Of a DNA stretch of 64,000 nt, positions 1 to 7,969 are shown one piece after another. Position 1 is the first letter of the stretch; every line of letters begins with the position of its first letter. Source of the stretch: JAAZGD01 sp964489555 (GTDB taxonomy: Bacteria > Bacillota > Clostridia > Peptostreptococcales > Anaerovoracaceae). The notes below the pieces were generated by a model. That model was not told the origin of the DNA. It saw only the letters and a program-made list of their open reading frames with translations, and did no database searches. A program made the position numbers and the translations under genes. The stretch lies in assembly GCA_964489555.1 (NCBI GenBank), contig CAZAZF010000006.1, positions 1 through 64,000 of the forward strand, written 5' to 3'.

Positions 1-154
1 GTGTTGATCTCTTTTTTTATTTCTCTTAAAACTCCACAACTATTTTACACTATCTTCTCACAGCATATGTTGGAAGATGGCGAGATGACAATTATAGGGA
101 GGAAAGTGGTTATGGGCCCGAAATCATAAAATGTATTCAAAGTTAATAATAATA

Positions 155-183
155 TAGACAAAATATGGTGCATATGACATAAT
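155..183 (+). promoter_or_regulatory. Candidate promoter for the unknown gene/clpB operon
   Basis: TAGACA (155-160) and CATAAT (178-183) are 17 nt apart in an AT-rich stretch about 80 nt before the first gene. Both hexamers are imperfect. I see no CIRCE element or clear CtsR heptad repeat in 1-266, so heat-shock control of clpB cannot be shown here. Confidence 0.35.
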
Positions 184-266
184 ATGGGTATATATTTTGT
201 GTATGGCGGCATATTTACAAGCGCGAAGTTATTTCGAAGTGATGAGGGTTAGAAAGAGAGAAGGCT

Positions 267-896
267 ATGTCAAAATCCATTATCAGTTTAATTCTATCCG
301 ACGACACCATCACCAGGATTGACAGGGAGTGTGTGCAGGCCGGGAAAAGCCGGTCTCAATTTGTGGATGACCTTTTAGCCAGCCACTATGGTATTGATTT
401 ACCATCCCTTCGGTTTTCGGAAATCGTCAACCGGATGACAGAAGCCATGACCTATGCAGGCAGCATTTCTTTGCTGCAGGATACGGCGCATGATACGGTG
501 GAATATCGAACCACTCTTTCCTATCGATATCAACCCAAGGTGTTTTTCCAGATTCACTTTCAGATTCATGGAAAGGTGTTGGAAGCTACCTTGCGGATTA
601 CCACCCGCACCACTTCTACCGTTCTTTGGTCTCTGTTGGAGGATTTATTTGCCCGACTGGATGAAATGGAACCCAGGTTGGGAACGGTGTTACCGGGAGG
701 TCCTACGGTGGTGGAAGGAAACCGATTGATTCGAAAGTATGGATTCCACAAGGAGAATACCACCAGCCATCAAGTGGCGGAAGAATTAATGAAGGTTTGC
801 CAATGGATTCAAGATGCATTGGAAATCTATTTTGAAAAGGATATGCCGGGCTTGGGATTCGAAGAGGCCTTGGTTGAGAAATATGGAAGGCGGTGA
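267..896 (+). CDS. Unknown protein with ribbon-helix-helix-like N-terminus
   Basis: 209 residues; I do not recognise the family as a whole. Residues about 4-42 look like a ribbon-helix-helix DNA-binding fold: a short strand (ISLILSD), a helix starting at TITRIDRECVQAG, a KSRSQF turn and a second helix. The remaining ~165 residues are a soluble mixed alpha/beta region with no motif known to me and no membrane segment. The stop codon is 5 nt before the clpB ATG, so the two are almost certainly co-transcribed. A regulator of clpB or a partner of the chaperone is possible but is only inference. The ATG has a weak site (AGAAGG) close to it. Confidence 0.75.
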   Translation: MSKSIISLILSDDTITRIDRECVQAGKSRSQFVDDLLASHYGIDLPSLRFSEIVNRMTEAMTYAGSISLLQDTAHDTVEYRTTLSYRYQPKVFFQIHFQIHGKVLEATLRITTRTTSTVLWSLLEDLFARLDEMEPRLGTVLPGGPTVVEGNRLIRKYGFHKENTTSHQVAEELMKVCQWIQDALEIYFEKDMPGLGFEEALVEKYGRR

Positions 897-901
897 ATAA
901 A

Positions 902-3484
902 ATGAACACGGAAAAAATGACACAAAATACCATAAAGGCTTTGCAAGAGGCCATGAATCTGGGCAGAGAGTATGGAAATCCCACGGTGGACCCGGACCAT
1001 CTTTTGGCGGCTTTGTTGTCCGACCCAAAGGGTTTGATTCCCTCTATTTTTGAGAGGATGGGTGTGGATAGTAAAGGCTTGGAACAGCAATTGATGGATG
1101 CCATTCAGAAAAAACCCAAAGTAGCGGGAGGAGCACAGCCTACGCTTTCCCCCGAAGCCAATCGGGCCATCAATCAAGCGGAGCAGGAAGCCAAGGCTAT
1201 GGGAGATCACTACACCAGTGTGGAGCATGTGGTGCTGGGGATTCTGGCCCACAACACCAAGGAGGGAAAATTGCGGCTGGAAAGAAGTGGCATTCAACGG
1301 GAAGGCTTCCTTCAAAAATTGAAGGAAGTGAGAGGCAACCAAAGAGTGACCAGTGATAATCCGGAAGCCACCTATGAAGCTTTGGAAAAATATGGGGCAG
1401 ATCTGGTGCAGCTGGCCCGGGAGAATAAATTGGACCCGGTGATTGGACGTGAGGAAGAGATTCGGCATACCATTCGCATTCTTTCTCGGAAGACCAAGAA
1501 TAATCCGGTGATGATTGGAGAACCGGGTGTGGGAAAAACGGCGGTAGTGGAAGGCATTGCCCAACGGATTGTACGGGGAGATGTGCCGGAGAACCTACAA
1601 AACAAACGGCTCTTTTCTCTGGATATGGGCGCACTGGTAGCAGGTGCCAAGTATCGTGGTGAGTTTGAAGAACGACTAAAAGCGGTGCTGGATGAGGTGA
1701 AAAAAAGCGAAGGCTCCATCATTCTTTTTATTGATGAAATTCATAATATTGTGGGAGCCGGGAAAGCGGAAGGGTCCATGGATGCGGGCAATATGCTGAA
1801 GCCCTTGCTGGCTCGGGGAGAGCTGCGCTGCATCGGCGCTACAACCCTGGATGAGTACCGAAAATATATTGAAAAAGATTCGGCGTTGGAGCGTCGTTTC
1901 CAGCCGGTAATGGTTGACGAGCCCACCGTGGAGGAAACCATTTCTATTTTACGTGGATTGAAAGAAAGATATGAAATTTATCATGGGGTTACCATCAATG
2001 ATGCCAGTTTGATTCAGGCCGCCGTGTTGTCTCACCGATATATCACCGACCGTTTCTTGCCGGACAAGGCCATCGACTTGGTAGATGAAGCCTGTGCTTT
2101 GATTAAAACGGAATTGATGTCTCTCCCCACGGAATTGGATGAAGTGAATCGGGATATCATGCGGATGGAGATTGAAGAAGCTGCTTTGGCCAAGGAAAAA
2201 GATGAGGCCAGTTTGGTTCGGTTGGAAAATCTTCGAAAGGAAATTTCAGAGCAAAAGGATCAACTGAAGGCCATGATGTCTACATGGGAAAAAGAAAAAG
2301 AAGCCATTTCCAAGGTGAGCAACATGAAGGAAAAGCTGGAGGAGCTTCATTACCAGGCGGAGATGGCAGAAAGAGACTATGACTTGGAGAGAGCCGCACA
2401 ACTCCGTTATGGAGAAATTCCTGCCCTGGAAAAGGAGTTGGCACAAGCTACCAAAGATAGCGAGGAGAGAGGAGAAAACACCCTTCTCCGGGAAAGTGTG
2501 ACGCCGGAGGAAATCGCCAAAATCGTTTCTCGATGGACCGGGATTCCCGTGGCTCGCATGGTAGAAGGGGAGCGGGAGAAGTTGCTGAAGCTGGATCAAA
2601 TTCTGCACCAACGGTTAATCGGGCAAGACGAAGCGGTGCAGAAGGTGGCAGATTCCATTATTCGCTCCCGGGCGGGTATTAAGGATCCCAATCGACCCAT
2701 TGGTTCCTTCTTGTTCCTGGGTCCCACCGGAGTGGGAAAAACAGAGTTAGCCAAGACTTTGGCGGAGGCTCTTTTTGACAGCGAAGAAAACATGGTTCGT
2801 ATTGACATGTCCGAATATATGGAAAAGCATTCCGTGTCCCGGATGATTGGCGCGCCCCCCGGATACGTGGGGTATGAGGAAGGGGGTCAGTTGACGGAAG
2901 CCATTCGAAGGAAGCCCTATAGCGTGGTGCTGTTTGACGAAATCGAAAAGGCCCATATGGACGTATTTAACGTGCTACTTCAGATATTGGATGACGGTCG
3001 CATCACGGATTCCCAGGGCCGAACCGTAGACTTTAAGAATACAGTGCTGATTATGACCTCGAACTTGGGGGCCCCATTGCTGTTGGAGGGGTTGGATCAA
3101 CAGGGGAATCTCACACCGGAGGTACAAGATGCGGTGATGCGGGAACTGCGGGCCACCTTCCGACCGGAATTCTTGAACCGCTTGGATGAAACGGTTTTGT
3201 TCAAGCCGCTTCAGAAGGAAGAATTGATGAGTATTCTGGATTTGATGCTGCGGTCCATTGAAGACCGGCTTTCGGAGAAACAGGTCACCATGGCCCTGAC
3301 GGATGAAGCCAAAGAGCTTCTATTGCGGGAAGGGTACGACCCCGCCTTTGGTGCCAGACCCTTGCGAAGGTATTTGCAGCGCACCTTAGAAACCTTGCTG
3401 GCCAGAGCCATCATTTCCGGAGAGGTGAAGGACGGAGACCATGTGACAATCGAAGTGAAGGATGGAAACCTTTCCCTTCAATAA
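902..3484 (+). CDS. clpB: ATP-dependent disaggregase ClpB
   Basis: 860 residues, the normal ClpB length. ClpB is a hexameric cytosolic AAA+ chaperone that threads aggregated proteins through its pore together with DnaK. Visible in order: Clp N-domain repeats (1-145), first AAA+ domain with Walker A GEPGVGKT (about 206-213) and pore segment KYRGEFEER, a coiled-coil middle domain (about 400-530), and a second AAA+ domain with GPTGVGKTELA near 603 and the GAPPGYVGYEEGG pore loop. The middle domain separates it from ClpA and ClpC. A GTG at 893 is in frame, but AGGCGGTG at 888-895 is spaced properly only for the ATG at 902. It follows the unknown gene at 267 in an operon and ends at a terminator. 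Confidence 0.97.
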   Translation: MNTEKMTQNTIKALQEAMNLGREYGNPTVDPDHLLAALLSDPKGLIPSIFERMGVDSKGLEQQLMDAIQKKPKVAGGAQPTLSPEANRAINQAEQEAKAMGDHYTSVEHVVLGILAHNTKEGKLRLERSGIQREGFLQKLKEVRGNQRVTSDNPEATYEALEKYGADLVQLARENKLDPVIGREEEIRHTIRILSRKTKNNPVMIGEPGVGKTAVVEGIAQRIVRGDVPENLQNKRLFSLDMGALVAGAKYRGEFEERLKAVLDEVKKSEGSIILFIDEIHNIVGAGKAEGSMDAGNMLKPLLARGELRCIGATTLDEYRKYIEKDSALERRFQPVMVDEPTVEETISILRGLKERYEIYHGVTINDASLIQAAVLSHRYITDRFLPDKAIDLVDEACALIKTELMSLPTELDEVNRDIMRMEIEEAALAKEKDEASLVRLENLRKEISEQKDQLKAMMSTWEKEKEAISKVSNMKEKLEELHYQAEMAERDYDLERAAQLRYGEIPALEKELAQATKDSEERGENTLLRESVTPEEIAKIVSRWTGIPVARMVEGEREKLLKLDQILHQRLIGQDEAVQKVADSIIRSRAGIKDPNRPIGSFLFLGPTGVGKTELAKTLAEALFDSEENMVRIDMSEYMEKHSVSRMIGAPPGYVGYEEGGQLTEAIRRKPYSVVLFDEIEKAHMDVFNVLLQILDDGRITDSQGRTVDFKNTVLIMTSNLGAPLLLEGLDQQGNLTPEVQDAVMRELRATFRPEFLNRLDETVLFKPLQKEELMSILDLMLRSIEDRLSEKQVTMALTDEAKELLLREGYDPAFGARPLRRYLQRTLETLLARAIISGEVKDGDHVTIEVKDGNLSLQ

Positions 3485-3560
3485 GGCCGCTGACTGGGAT
3501 TTTGAATTTAGTGGATGAAAATATGATAGGGAAATGAAGACATTCCATGGAGGATAGAGT

Positions 3561-3591
3561 AGGACGCATCTTTAATAAGGGCGTCCTTTTC
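3561..3591 (+). terminator. Rho-independent terminator after clpB
   Basis: AGGACGC (3561-3567) pairs with GCGTCCT (3581-3587) across a 13-nt loop and is followed by a T-rich run. Confidence 0.75.
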
Positions 3592-3635
3592 TTTGATTTT
3601 TCAAAGGAAGGGGTGGGACTAGGGAGAAATGGGTA

Positions 3636-3644
3636 TGGTATAAT
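3636..3644 (+). promoter_or_regulatory. Extended -10 element for the CDGSH gene
   Basis: TGGTATAAT is a good extended -10 box 58 nt before the CDGSH start. No convincing -35 lies 16-18 nt upstream, which is tolerable with an extended -10. Confidence 0.45.
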
Positions 3645-3702
3645 AGGTAGAGCAAAAACACAAAATACAGTATAGCAAAATGACAATAGACAGGAGAGCA
3701 AC

Positions 3703-4416
3703 ATGACAAAAGCGAAGAAATCTCAGAAAATACGCATCGTGAAAAATGGACCCTATTTGGTGGAAGGCGATATCCCTTTGGTAGAGAAAATTATCACCCC
3801 CAAGGGGCGAACCTATATATATGAAGAGGGAAGGACTCTTCCCCAAAAGGAGAGTTATTCCCTTTGCCGATGTGGAAAAACCACCACCCCGCCCTTTTGT
3901 GATGGTGCTCATGTGCATCATTCCTTTGACGGAGAAGAAACCGCTTCGCGAGAACCGTATTTGGATAGGGCCGATACACTGGAGGGCCCTACCATAGATT
4001 TGTTGGATGACCATCGGTGCGCACTGGCCCGATTTTGCCATCGAAATAATGGGGATGCATGGCAACTCACCCTGGCTTCCGGAAAGGAAGAGAATCGGGA
4101 GGAGGCCATCATTGGGGCTAACGAGTGTCCCGCAGGGCGATTGACCGCTCGGGAAAAGGACGGCACCTTAATGGAACCGGAGTTAGAGCCGCAAATTGTC
4201 GTGTTGCAGGATCCGGAGAAGGGGGTCAGTTCCGCCTTGTATGTGCAGGGTGGAGTTCTCATTGAATCTTGCGACGGTACTGTGTACGAGGTGCGAAATC
4301 GAGTCACCTTGTGCCGCTGTGGTCATTCTAAAGAGATGCCTTTTTGTGACGCCAGTCATATAGCGGAGAGTTTTCAGGAATTGGGAGAACCAGACTATGA
4401 TAAAAGAAAAGGGTAG
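3703..4416 (+). CDS. Double CDGSH-type iron-sulfur protein
   Basis: 237 residues with two CDGSH iron-sulfur motifs. The first is C55-x-C57...C66-D-G-A-H70 (CRCGKTTTPPFCDGAH). The second is C204-x-C206...C215-D-A-S-H219 (CRCGHSKEMPFCDASH). In this family three Cys and one His bind a redox-active, pH-labile 2Fe-2S cluster. Between them is a ~110-residue segment with further Cys and His residues, resembling the middle of other multi-domain bacterial CDGSH proteins. There is no signal peptide or membrane helix, so it should be cytosolic. Start: ATG after CAGGAGAG. It overlaps the following methyltransferase gene by 20 nt. An electron-transfer or redox-sensing role is plausible; the substrate is unknown. 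Confidence 0.88.
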   Translation: MTKAKKSQKIRIVKNGPYLVEGDIPLVEKIITPKGRTYIYEEGRTLPQKESYSLCRCGKTTTPPFCDGAHVHHSFDGEETASREPYLDRADTLEGPTIDLLDDHRCALARFCHRNNGDAWQLTLASGKEENREEAIIGANECPAGRLTAREKDGTLMEPELEPQIVVLQDPEKGVSSALYVQGGVLIESCDGTVYEVRNRVTLCRCGHSKEMPFCDASHIAESFQELGEPDYDKRKG

Positions 4417-5050
4417 GAAAAGGTTGGGAAACCAAGAAGTCTTTGCCGGATTGGCAGGGCGATATGAGGAATGGTTTCACCATCATGATGCACTGTTTCA
4501 ATCGGAGTTGGCTTTGATTCGAAAGATGTTGCCGCCCTTTGAAAGGGCCGTGGATATTGGTTGTGGGACGGGTATTTTTACAGAAGCCTTGGGCATTCAT
4601 GAAGGGGTTGAGCCTTCTTCTGAAATGGCCGAAGTGTCCATGGAAAGGGGAATTCGGGTTTACCCCGGGAGGGGGGAGGCCTTGCCCCTGGGCACCGGGC
4701 AGTACGATTTGGTGACCATGATCACCGTGGATTGCTTCCTGGAAGATTTGCATAAAACTTTGGGGGAGATTCATCGGGTGCTGAAGCCCGGTGGGGTTTT
4801 TGTTATGGGATTCTTGGATGTTTCCACGCCCCTGGGCCGGATATACCAAGAAAAAAAGGAGGAGAACGAGTTTTATCGATGGGCCTCTTTCCATTCCGGA
4901 GAGGAAATCCAGGCGGCCATGGCGGATGCCGGATTTCATGTGGAGGAATCAGGCCAAACGGTGGATTCTTTTGAAAATGTATTGCAAGAATCCAAGGAAG
5001 GATTGGGACAAGGGGTTTTTGGAGTGATTCGGGCCAAGAAGGAGGGGTAA
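4397..5050 (+). CDS. Class I SAM-dependent methyltransferase
   Basis: 217 residues with the Rossmann-like methyltransferase fold. Motif I is AVDIGCGTGIF (about 51-61), an acidic E-P-S follows strand beta-2, a GEALPLGTGQYDLV segment matches motif II/III, and LKPGGVFVMGF is the usual post-IV segment. It looks like the UbiE/SmtA-type small-molecule group, but the substrate cannot be read from sequence. The start lies inside the CDGSH coding end (20-nt overlap), so translation is probably coupled. Shikimate kinase starts 4 nt after its stop. Nothing in the sequence links the three functions beyond the operon. Confidence 0.85.
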   Translation: MIKEKGRKRLGNQEVFAGLAGRYEEWFHHHDALFQSELALIRKMLPPFERAVDIGCGTGIFTEALGIHEGVEPSSEMAEVSMERGIRVYPGRGEALPLGTGQYDLVTMITVDCFLEDLHKTLGEIHRVLKPGGVFVMGFLDVSTPLGRIYQEKKEENEFYRWASFHSGEEIQAAMADAGFHVEESGQTVDSFENVLQESKEGLGQGVFGVIRAKKEG

Positions 5051-5054
5051 AGAA

Positions 5055-5591
5055 GTGACAGAGGGGATGAAAAAGGAAAGCAACATCATCTTAATCGGCA
5101 TGCCGGGTTGCGGGAAGAGTACCGTAGGTGTGGTGTTGGCGAAAGCCATGGGCTATGAATATATGGATTCGGATTTGCTCATCCAAAAAACTCTGGGGCA
5201 GAAATTGTCGCAAATCATCGAAGAAAAAGGGGTGCCGGGTTTTCATGAGGTGGAAGACCAGGTGAACCAATCCATTATGGCGGAAAAGACGGTGATTGCC
5301 ACGGGAGGCAGCGCGGTTTATGGAGAAAAAGCCATGCATCATTTTCGGGAAATGGGCACGGTACTTTATCTGAAGCTTTCCTATGAGGAGATAAAACAGC
5401 GCCTGGGGGATCTTCACCAAAGAGGAATAACCATCGAAAAGGGACAAACCCTTTTGGATTTGTACCATGAGAGAGTTCCACTATATGAAAAATATGCCCA
5501 TATTATCATCGATACCGAAGGACTCATGTTACGGGAAACCGTGGGGAAAATACAGGAGATATTGGAACCCAAAACGGCCAAGGGCTCCTAA
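5055..5591 (+). CDS. aroK: Shikimate kinase
   Basis: 178 residues. It phosphorylates shikimate at the 3-hydroxyl with ATP in the pathway to chorismate. Visible: Walker A GMPGCGKST near the N-terminus, the Asp of the MDSD strand that binds shikimate, the ATGGSAVYGEKA loop (family G-G-G-A/S substrate loop), and a lid region that is divergent: RGITIEKG replaces the usual RPLL. This divergence leaves room for a different small-molecule kinase activity. The GTG at 5055 has GGAGGGG 7 nt upstream; an ATG at 5067 is possible. No other aro gene is present nearby. It is the last gene of the CDGSH operon and is followed by a hairpin with a T run. Confidence 0.82.
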   Translation: MTEGMKKESNIILIGMPGCGKSTVGVVLAKAMGYEYMDSDLLIQKTLGQKLSQIIEEKGVPGFHEVEDQVNQSIMAEKTVIATGGSAVYGEKAMHHFREMGTVLYLKLSYEEIKQRLGDLHQRGITIEKGQTLLDLYHERVPLYEKYAHIIIDTEGLMLRETVGKIQEILEPKTAKGS

Positions 5592-5604
5592 AGAGGGGTT
5601 TTTT
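5585..5604 (+). terminator. Probable terminator after aroK
   Basis: CTCCT (5585-5589) and AGGGG (5594-5598) form a short hairpin with one G-T pair, followed by six T. It includes the aroK stop codon. Confidence 0.55.
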
Positions 5605-5611
5605 GGTTTCA

Positions 5612-5656
5612 ACTACATATTGACTTTCATTGAGGGGGTGATACAATATGTAGTAC
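5612..5656 (+). promoter_or_regulatory. Possible NrdR box pair at nrdJ
   Basis: The sequence at 5641-5656 matches 12 of 16 positions of the NrdR consensus ACACWATATWTWGTGT by my count. A weaker match (10 of 16) starts at 5612. The ATAT cores are 29 nt apart, slightly less than the three helical turns usual for NrdR pairs. NrdR is the general repressor of ribonucleotide reductase genes, so the site makes sense where it is. Confidence 0.4.
5620..5647 (+). promoter_or_regulatory. nrdJ promoter
   Basis: TTGACT (5620-5625), 16-nt spacer, TACAAT (5642-5647). It sits 35 nt before the nrdJ start and overlaps two sequences that resemble NrdR boxes. Confidence 0.65.
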
Positions 5657-5681
5657 AAAAGACGGGAAAAGGAGACATGCG

Positions 5682-7958
5682 ATGAAAATTACGGAGAATG
5701 CCAAAACGGTGTTGGAAAAACGGTATTTAGCCCGGGACGAACAAGGGCAAGTGAAGGAAACGGTGGAAGGTCTCTTTCACAGGGTAGCGGATGCCATTGC
5801 CATGGCAGACCTGAATTATAATCCTCAGGCAGATGTGAAGGCCTTGTCGGAAGAATTCTACCAAATGATGACGGATTTGGAATTCTTGCCCAATTCTCCC
5901 ACCTTGATGAATGCAGGACGCCCTTTGGGCCAGTTGTCGGCATGTTTTGTATTGCCGGTACCGGATTCCATGGAGGGCATTTTTGATGCCATTAAGAATG
6001 CGGCATTGATACACAAGAGTGGCGGAGGTACCGGATTTTCTTTTTCCCGATTGCGTGGCCAAGGTGCCACGGTAAACTCCACTGGCGGGGTAGCCAGCGG
6101 TCCCATCTCCTTTATGAAGGTTTTCAATGCGGCCACGGATGCAGTGAAACAGGGGGGGACTCGAAGGGGAGCCAATATGGGCATCCTTCGGGTGGATCAC
6201 CCGGACATTATGGAATTCGTGGTGAGTAAAAATAATAAACAGGAAATTACCAATTTTAATATTTCCGTGGGGATTACGGAGTCCTTCATGGAGGCGGTGG
6301 AGAAAGATGAGCCCTACGATTTAACGGATCCGGCCACGGGGGAACAAGTGGGCCAATTGATGGCCAGGGAAGTGTATGAAACCATTGTGCATTCGGCGTG
6401 GCAAACCGGAGAACCGGGCATCATCTTCTTGGACCGATTGAATAAAGACAATGTAGTTCCTTCGTTGGGAGAAATTGAGTCTACCAATCCCTGCGGAGAA
6501 CAGCCTCTGTTGCCTTACGAATCCTGTAATCTTGGCTCCATCAATTTGGTGCAGCATTTGAAACAGCAAGAAGACCGATGGGTTTTAGATGAAGAAAAGC
6601 TGAAAAACACGGTATACAAGGCGGTCCATTTCTTAGACAATGTGATTGATATGAACAAGTATCCCCTGCCGGAAATCGACCGGGTCACCAAGCTGACCCG
6701 AAAAATCGGCCTGGGTGTGATGGGTTTCGCGGATATGCTGCTATACATGGGCATTCCCTATAATAGTGAAGAGGGAGTGGCTTATGGTGAGTGGTTGATG
6801 AAAACCATCAACCAGATTGGTCATGAGGCCAGTGAAAAACTGGCAGAGCAGAGAGGGGCCTTTCCTACCTTTTCAGAGAGCATTTACCGAGAGGGAAAAC
6901 CTCTTCGCAACGGCACGGTAACCACCATTGCCCCCACCGGCACTCTATCCATTTTAGCAGGCGTATCTTCCGGTGTGGAACCGGTTTTTGCCTACGCATA
7001 TGTGCGAAATGTAATGGACCGGACCAAACTGGTGGAAACCAATGAAATCTTGAAAGAGCGGCTGGAAGTAGCCGGACTGTATACGGAAGAAATGATAGAA
7101 TCCATTGCAGAGCAGGGCACGCTATCAAAGGTTCCGGGGATTCCTGAAGAGGTGAAAAAGACCTTTGTCTGCGCCCATGATGTTTCCCCCATCTGGCATG
7201 TGAAGATGCAGGCGGCCTTCCAACATCATACCGACAATGCGGTATCCAAAACCGTAAACTTCCCCCACGATGCCACAGAAGAGGATGTGGCAGAGGTTTA
7301 CAAGCTGGCATTTTCTCTGGGGTGTAAAGGAATTACCATCTATCGGGACGGGTCCCGGGATGAGCAGGTACTCACCATGGGCAAGGGAAAAGAGAGTACT
7401 TCAAAAGAGACTCCCGACGAGAAGGCCGGCACTTCCGGGGAGCAGGGGGAGGAGGAAGTGATCATTCCCCGGCCTCGACCCAATGTAACCATGGGCTTTA
7501 CGGAAAAAGTGAAAATCGGATGTGGAAATCTATATATCACGGTGAATTACGATGAGAAGGGAATCTGCGAGGTGTTTACCAACACCGGAAGAGCCGGAGG
7601 TTGTCCTTCTCAATCCGAAGCCACTGCCCGGTTGGTGAGCATCGCCCTTCGAAGCGGTCTCAGCAGCGATGTATTGGTAGAGCAATTACGGGGCATTCGA
7701 TGTGCTTCTACCATTCGGCAAAAAGGCTTAGGCGTTACTTCTTGTCCTGATGCCATTGCCAAGACCATTGAGAAGGTTATCAAGGCATCGAAATCAGGTG
7801 GCAATGGAATTGCCATGATTGAGTCCACGGCGAAAAAAGCGGCGGCCAAGGTTCAAGAGGATAAAAATGTGAAATACTGCCCGGAATGTGGAAGTGTTTT
7901 AGAGCATGAAGGAGGATGTGTTACTTGCAGAGAGTGCGGTTACTCTAAGTGTGGATAG
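5682..7958 (+). CDS. nrdJ: Adenosylcobalamin-dependent (class II) ribonucleotide reductase
   Basis: 758 residues. It reduces ribonucleotides to deoxyribonucleotides using a thiyl radical generated from adenosylcobalamin and needs no oxygen. Visible: substrate-loop sequence NSPTLMNAGRPLGQLSACF with redox Cys88, the HKSGGGTGFSFSRLR segment, the N-P-C-G-E active site (N269, C271 as thiyl radical, E273) and TIAPTGTLS. The C-terminus is a Cys-rich zinc-ribbon-like tail (CPECG...CRECGYSKCG) expected to carry the reducible cysteine pair. It matches the TM0-type NrdJ family with a long C-terminal linker. AAAGGAG lies before the ATG. The next gene, fprA, is 11 nt downstream. Confidence 0.96.
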   Translation: MKITENAKTVLEKRYLARDEQGQVKETVEGLFHRVADAIAMADLNYNPQADVKALSEEFYQMMTDLEFLPNSPTLMNAGRPLGQLSACFVLPVPDSMEGIFDAIKNAALIHKSGGGTGFSFSRLRGQGATVNSTGGVASGPISFMKVFNAATDAVKQGGTRRGANMGILRVDHPDIMEFVVSKNNKQEITNFNISVGITESFMEAVEKDEPYDLTDPATGEQVGQLMAREVYETIVHSAWQTGEPGIIFLDRLNKDNVVPSLGEIESTNPCGEQPLLPYESCNLGSINLVQHLKQQEDRWVLDEEKLKNTVYKAVHFLDNVIDMNKYPLPEIDRVTKLTRKIGLGVMGFADMLLYMGIPYNSEEGVAYGEWLMKTINQIGHEASEKLAEQRGAFPTFSESIYREGKPLRNGTVTTIAPTGTLSILAGVSSGVEPVFAYAYVRNVMDRTKLVETNEILKERLEVAGLYTEEMIESIAEQGTLSKVPGIPEEVKKTFVCAHDVSPIWHVKMQAAFQHHTDNAVSKTVNFPHDATEEDVAEVYKLAFSLGCKGITIYRDGSRDEQVLTMGKGKESTSKETPDEKAGTSGEQGEEEVIIPRPRPNVTMGFTEKVKIGCGNLYITVNYDEKGICEVFTNTGRAGGCPSQSEATARLVSIALRSGLSSDVLVEQLRGIRCASTIRQKGLGVTSCPDAIAKTIEKVIKASKSGGNGIAMIESTAKKAAAKVQEDKNVKYCPECGSVLEHEGGCVTCRECGYSKCG

Positions 7959-7969
7959 AGGAGGATGAA

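Noticed and set aside
1..129. Open frame on the + strand from the window edge to a TAA at 127-129 (42 codons), possibly the 3' end of a gene
   Set aside because: The sequence is AT-rich, shows no recognisable domain and could be open by chance (roughly one in eight). Upstream sequence is needed to decide, so it is not listed as a gene.
827..1564. 245-codon open frame on the minus strand within clpB
   Set aside because: Antisense shadow of clpB; composition is low in normal protein signatures and no start signal is present.
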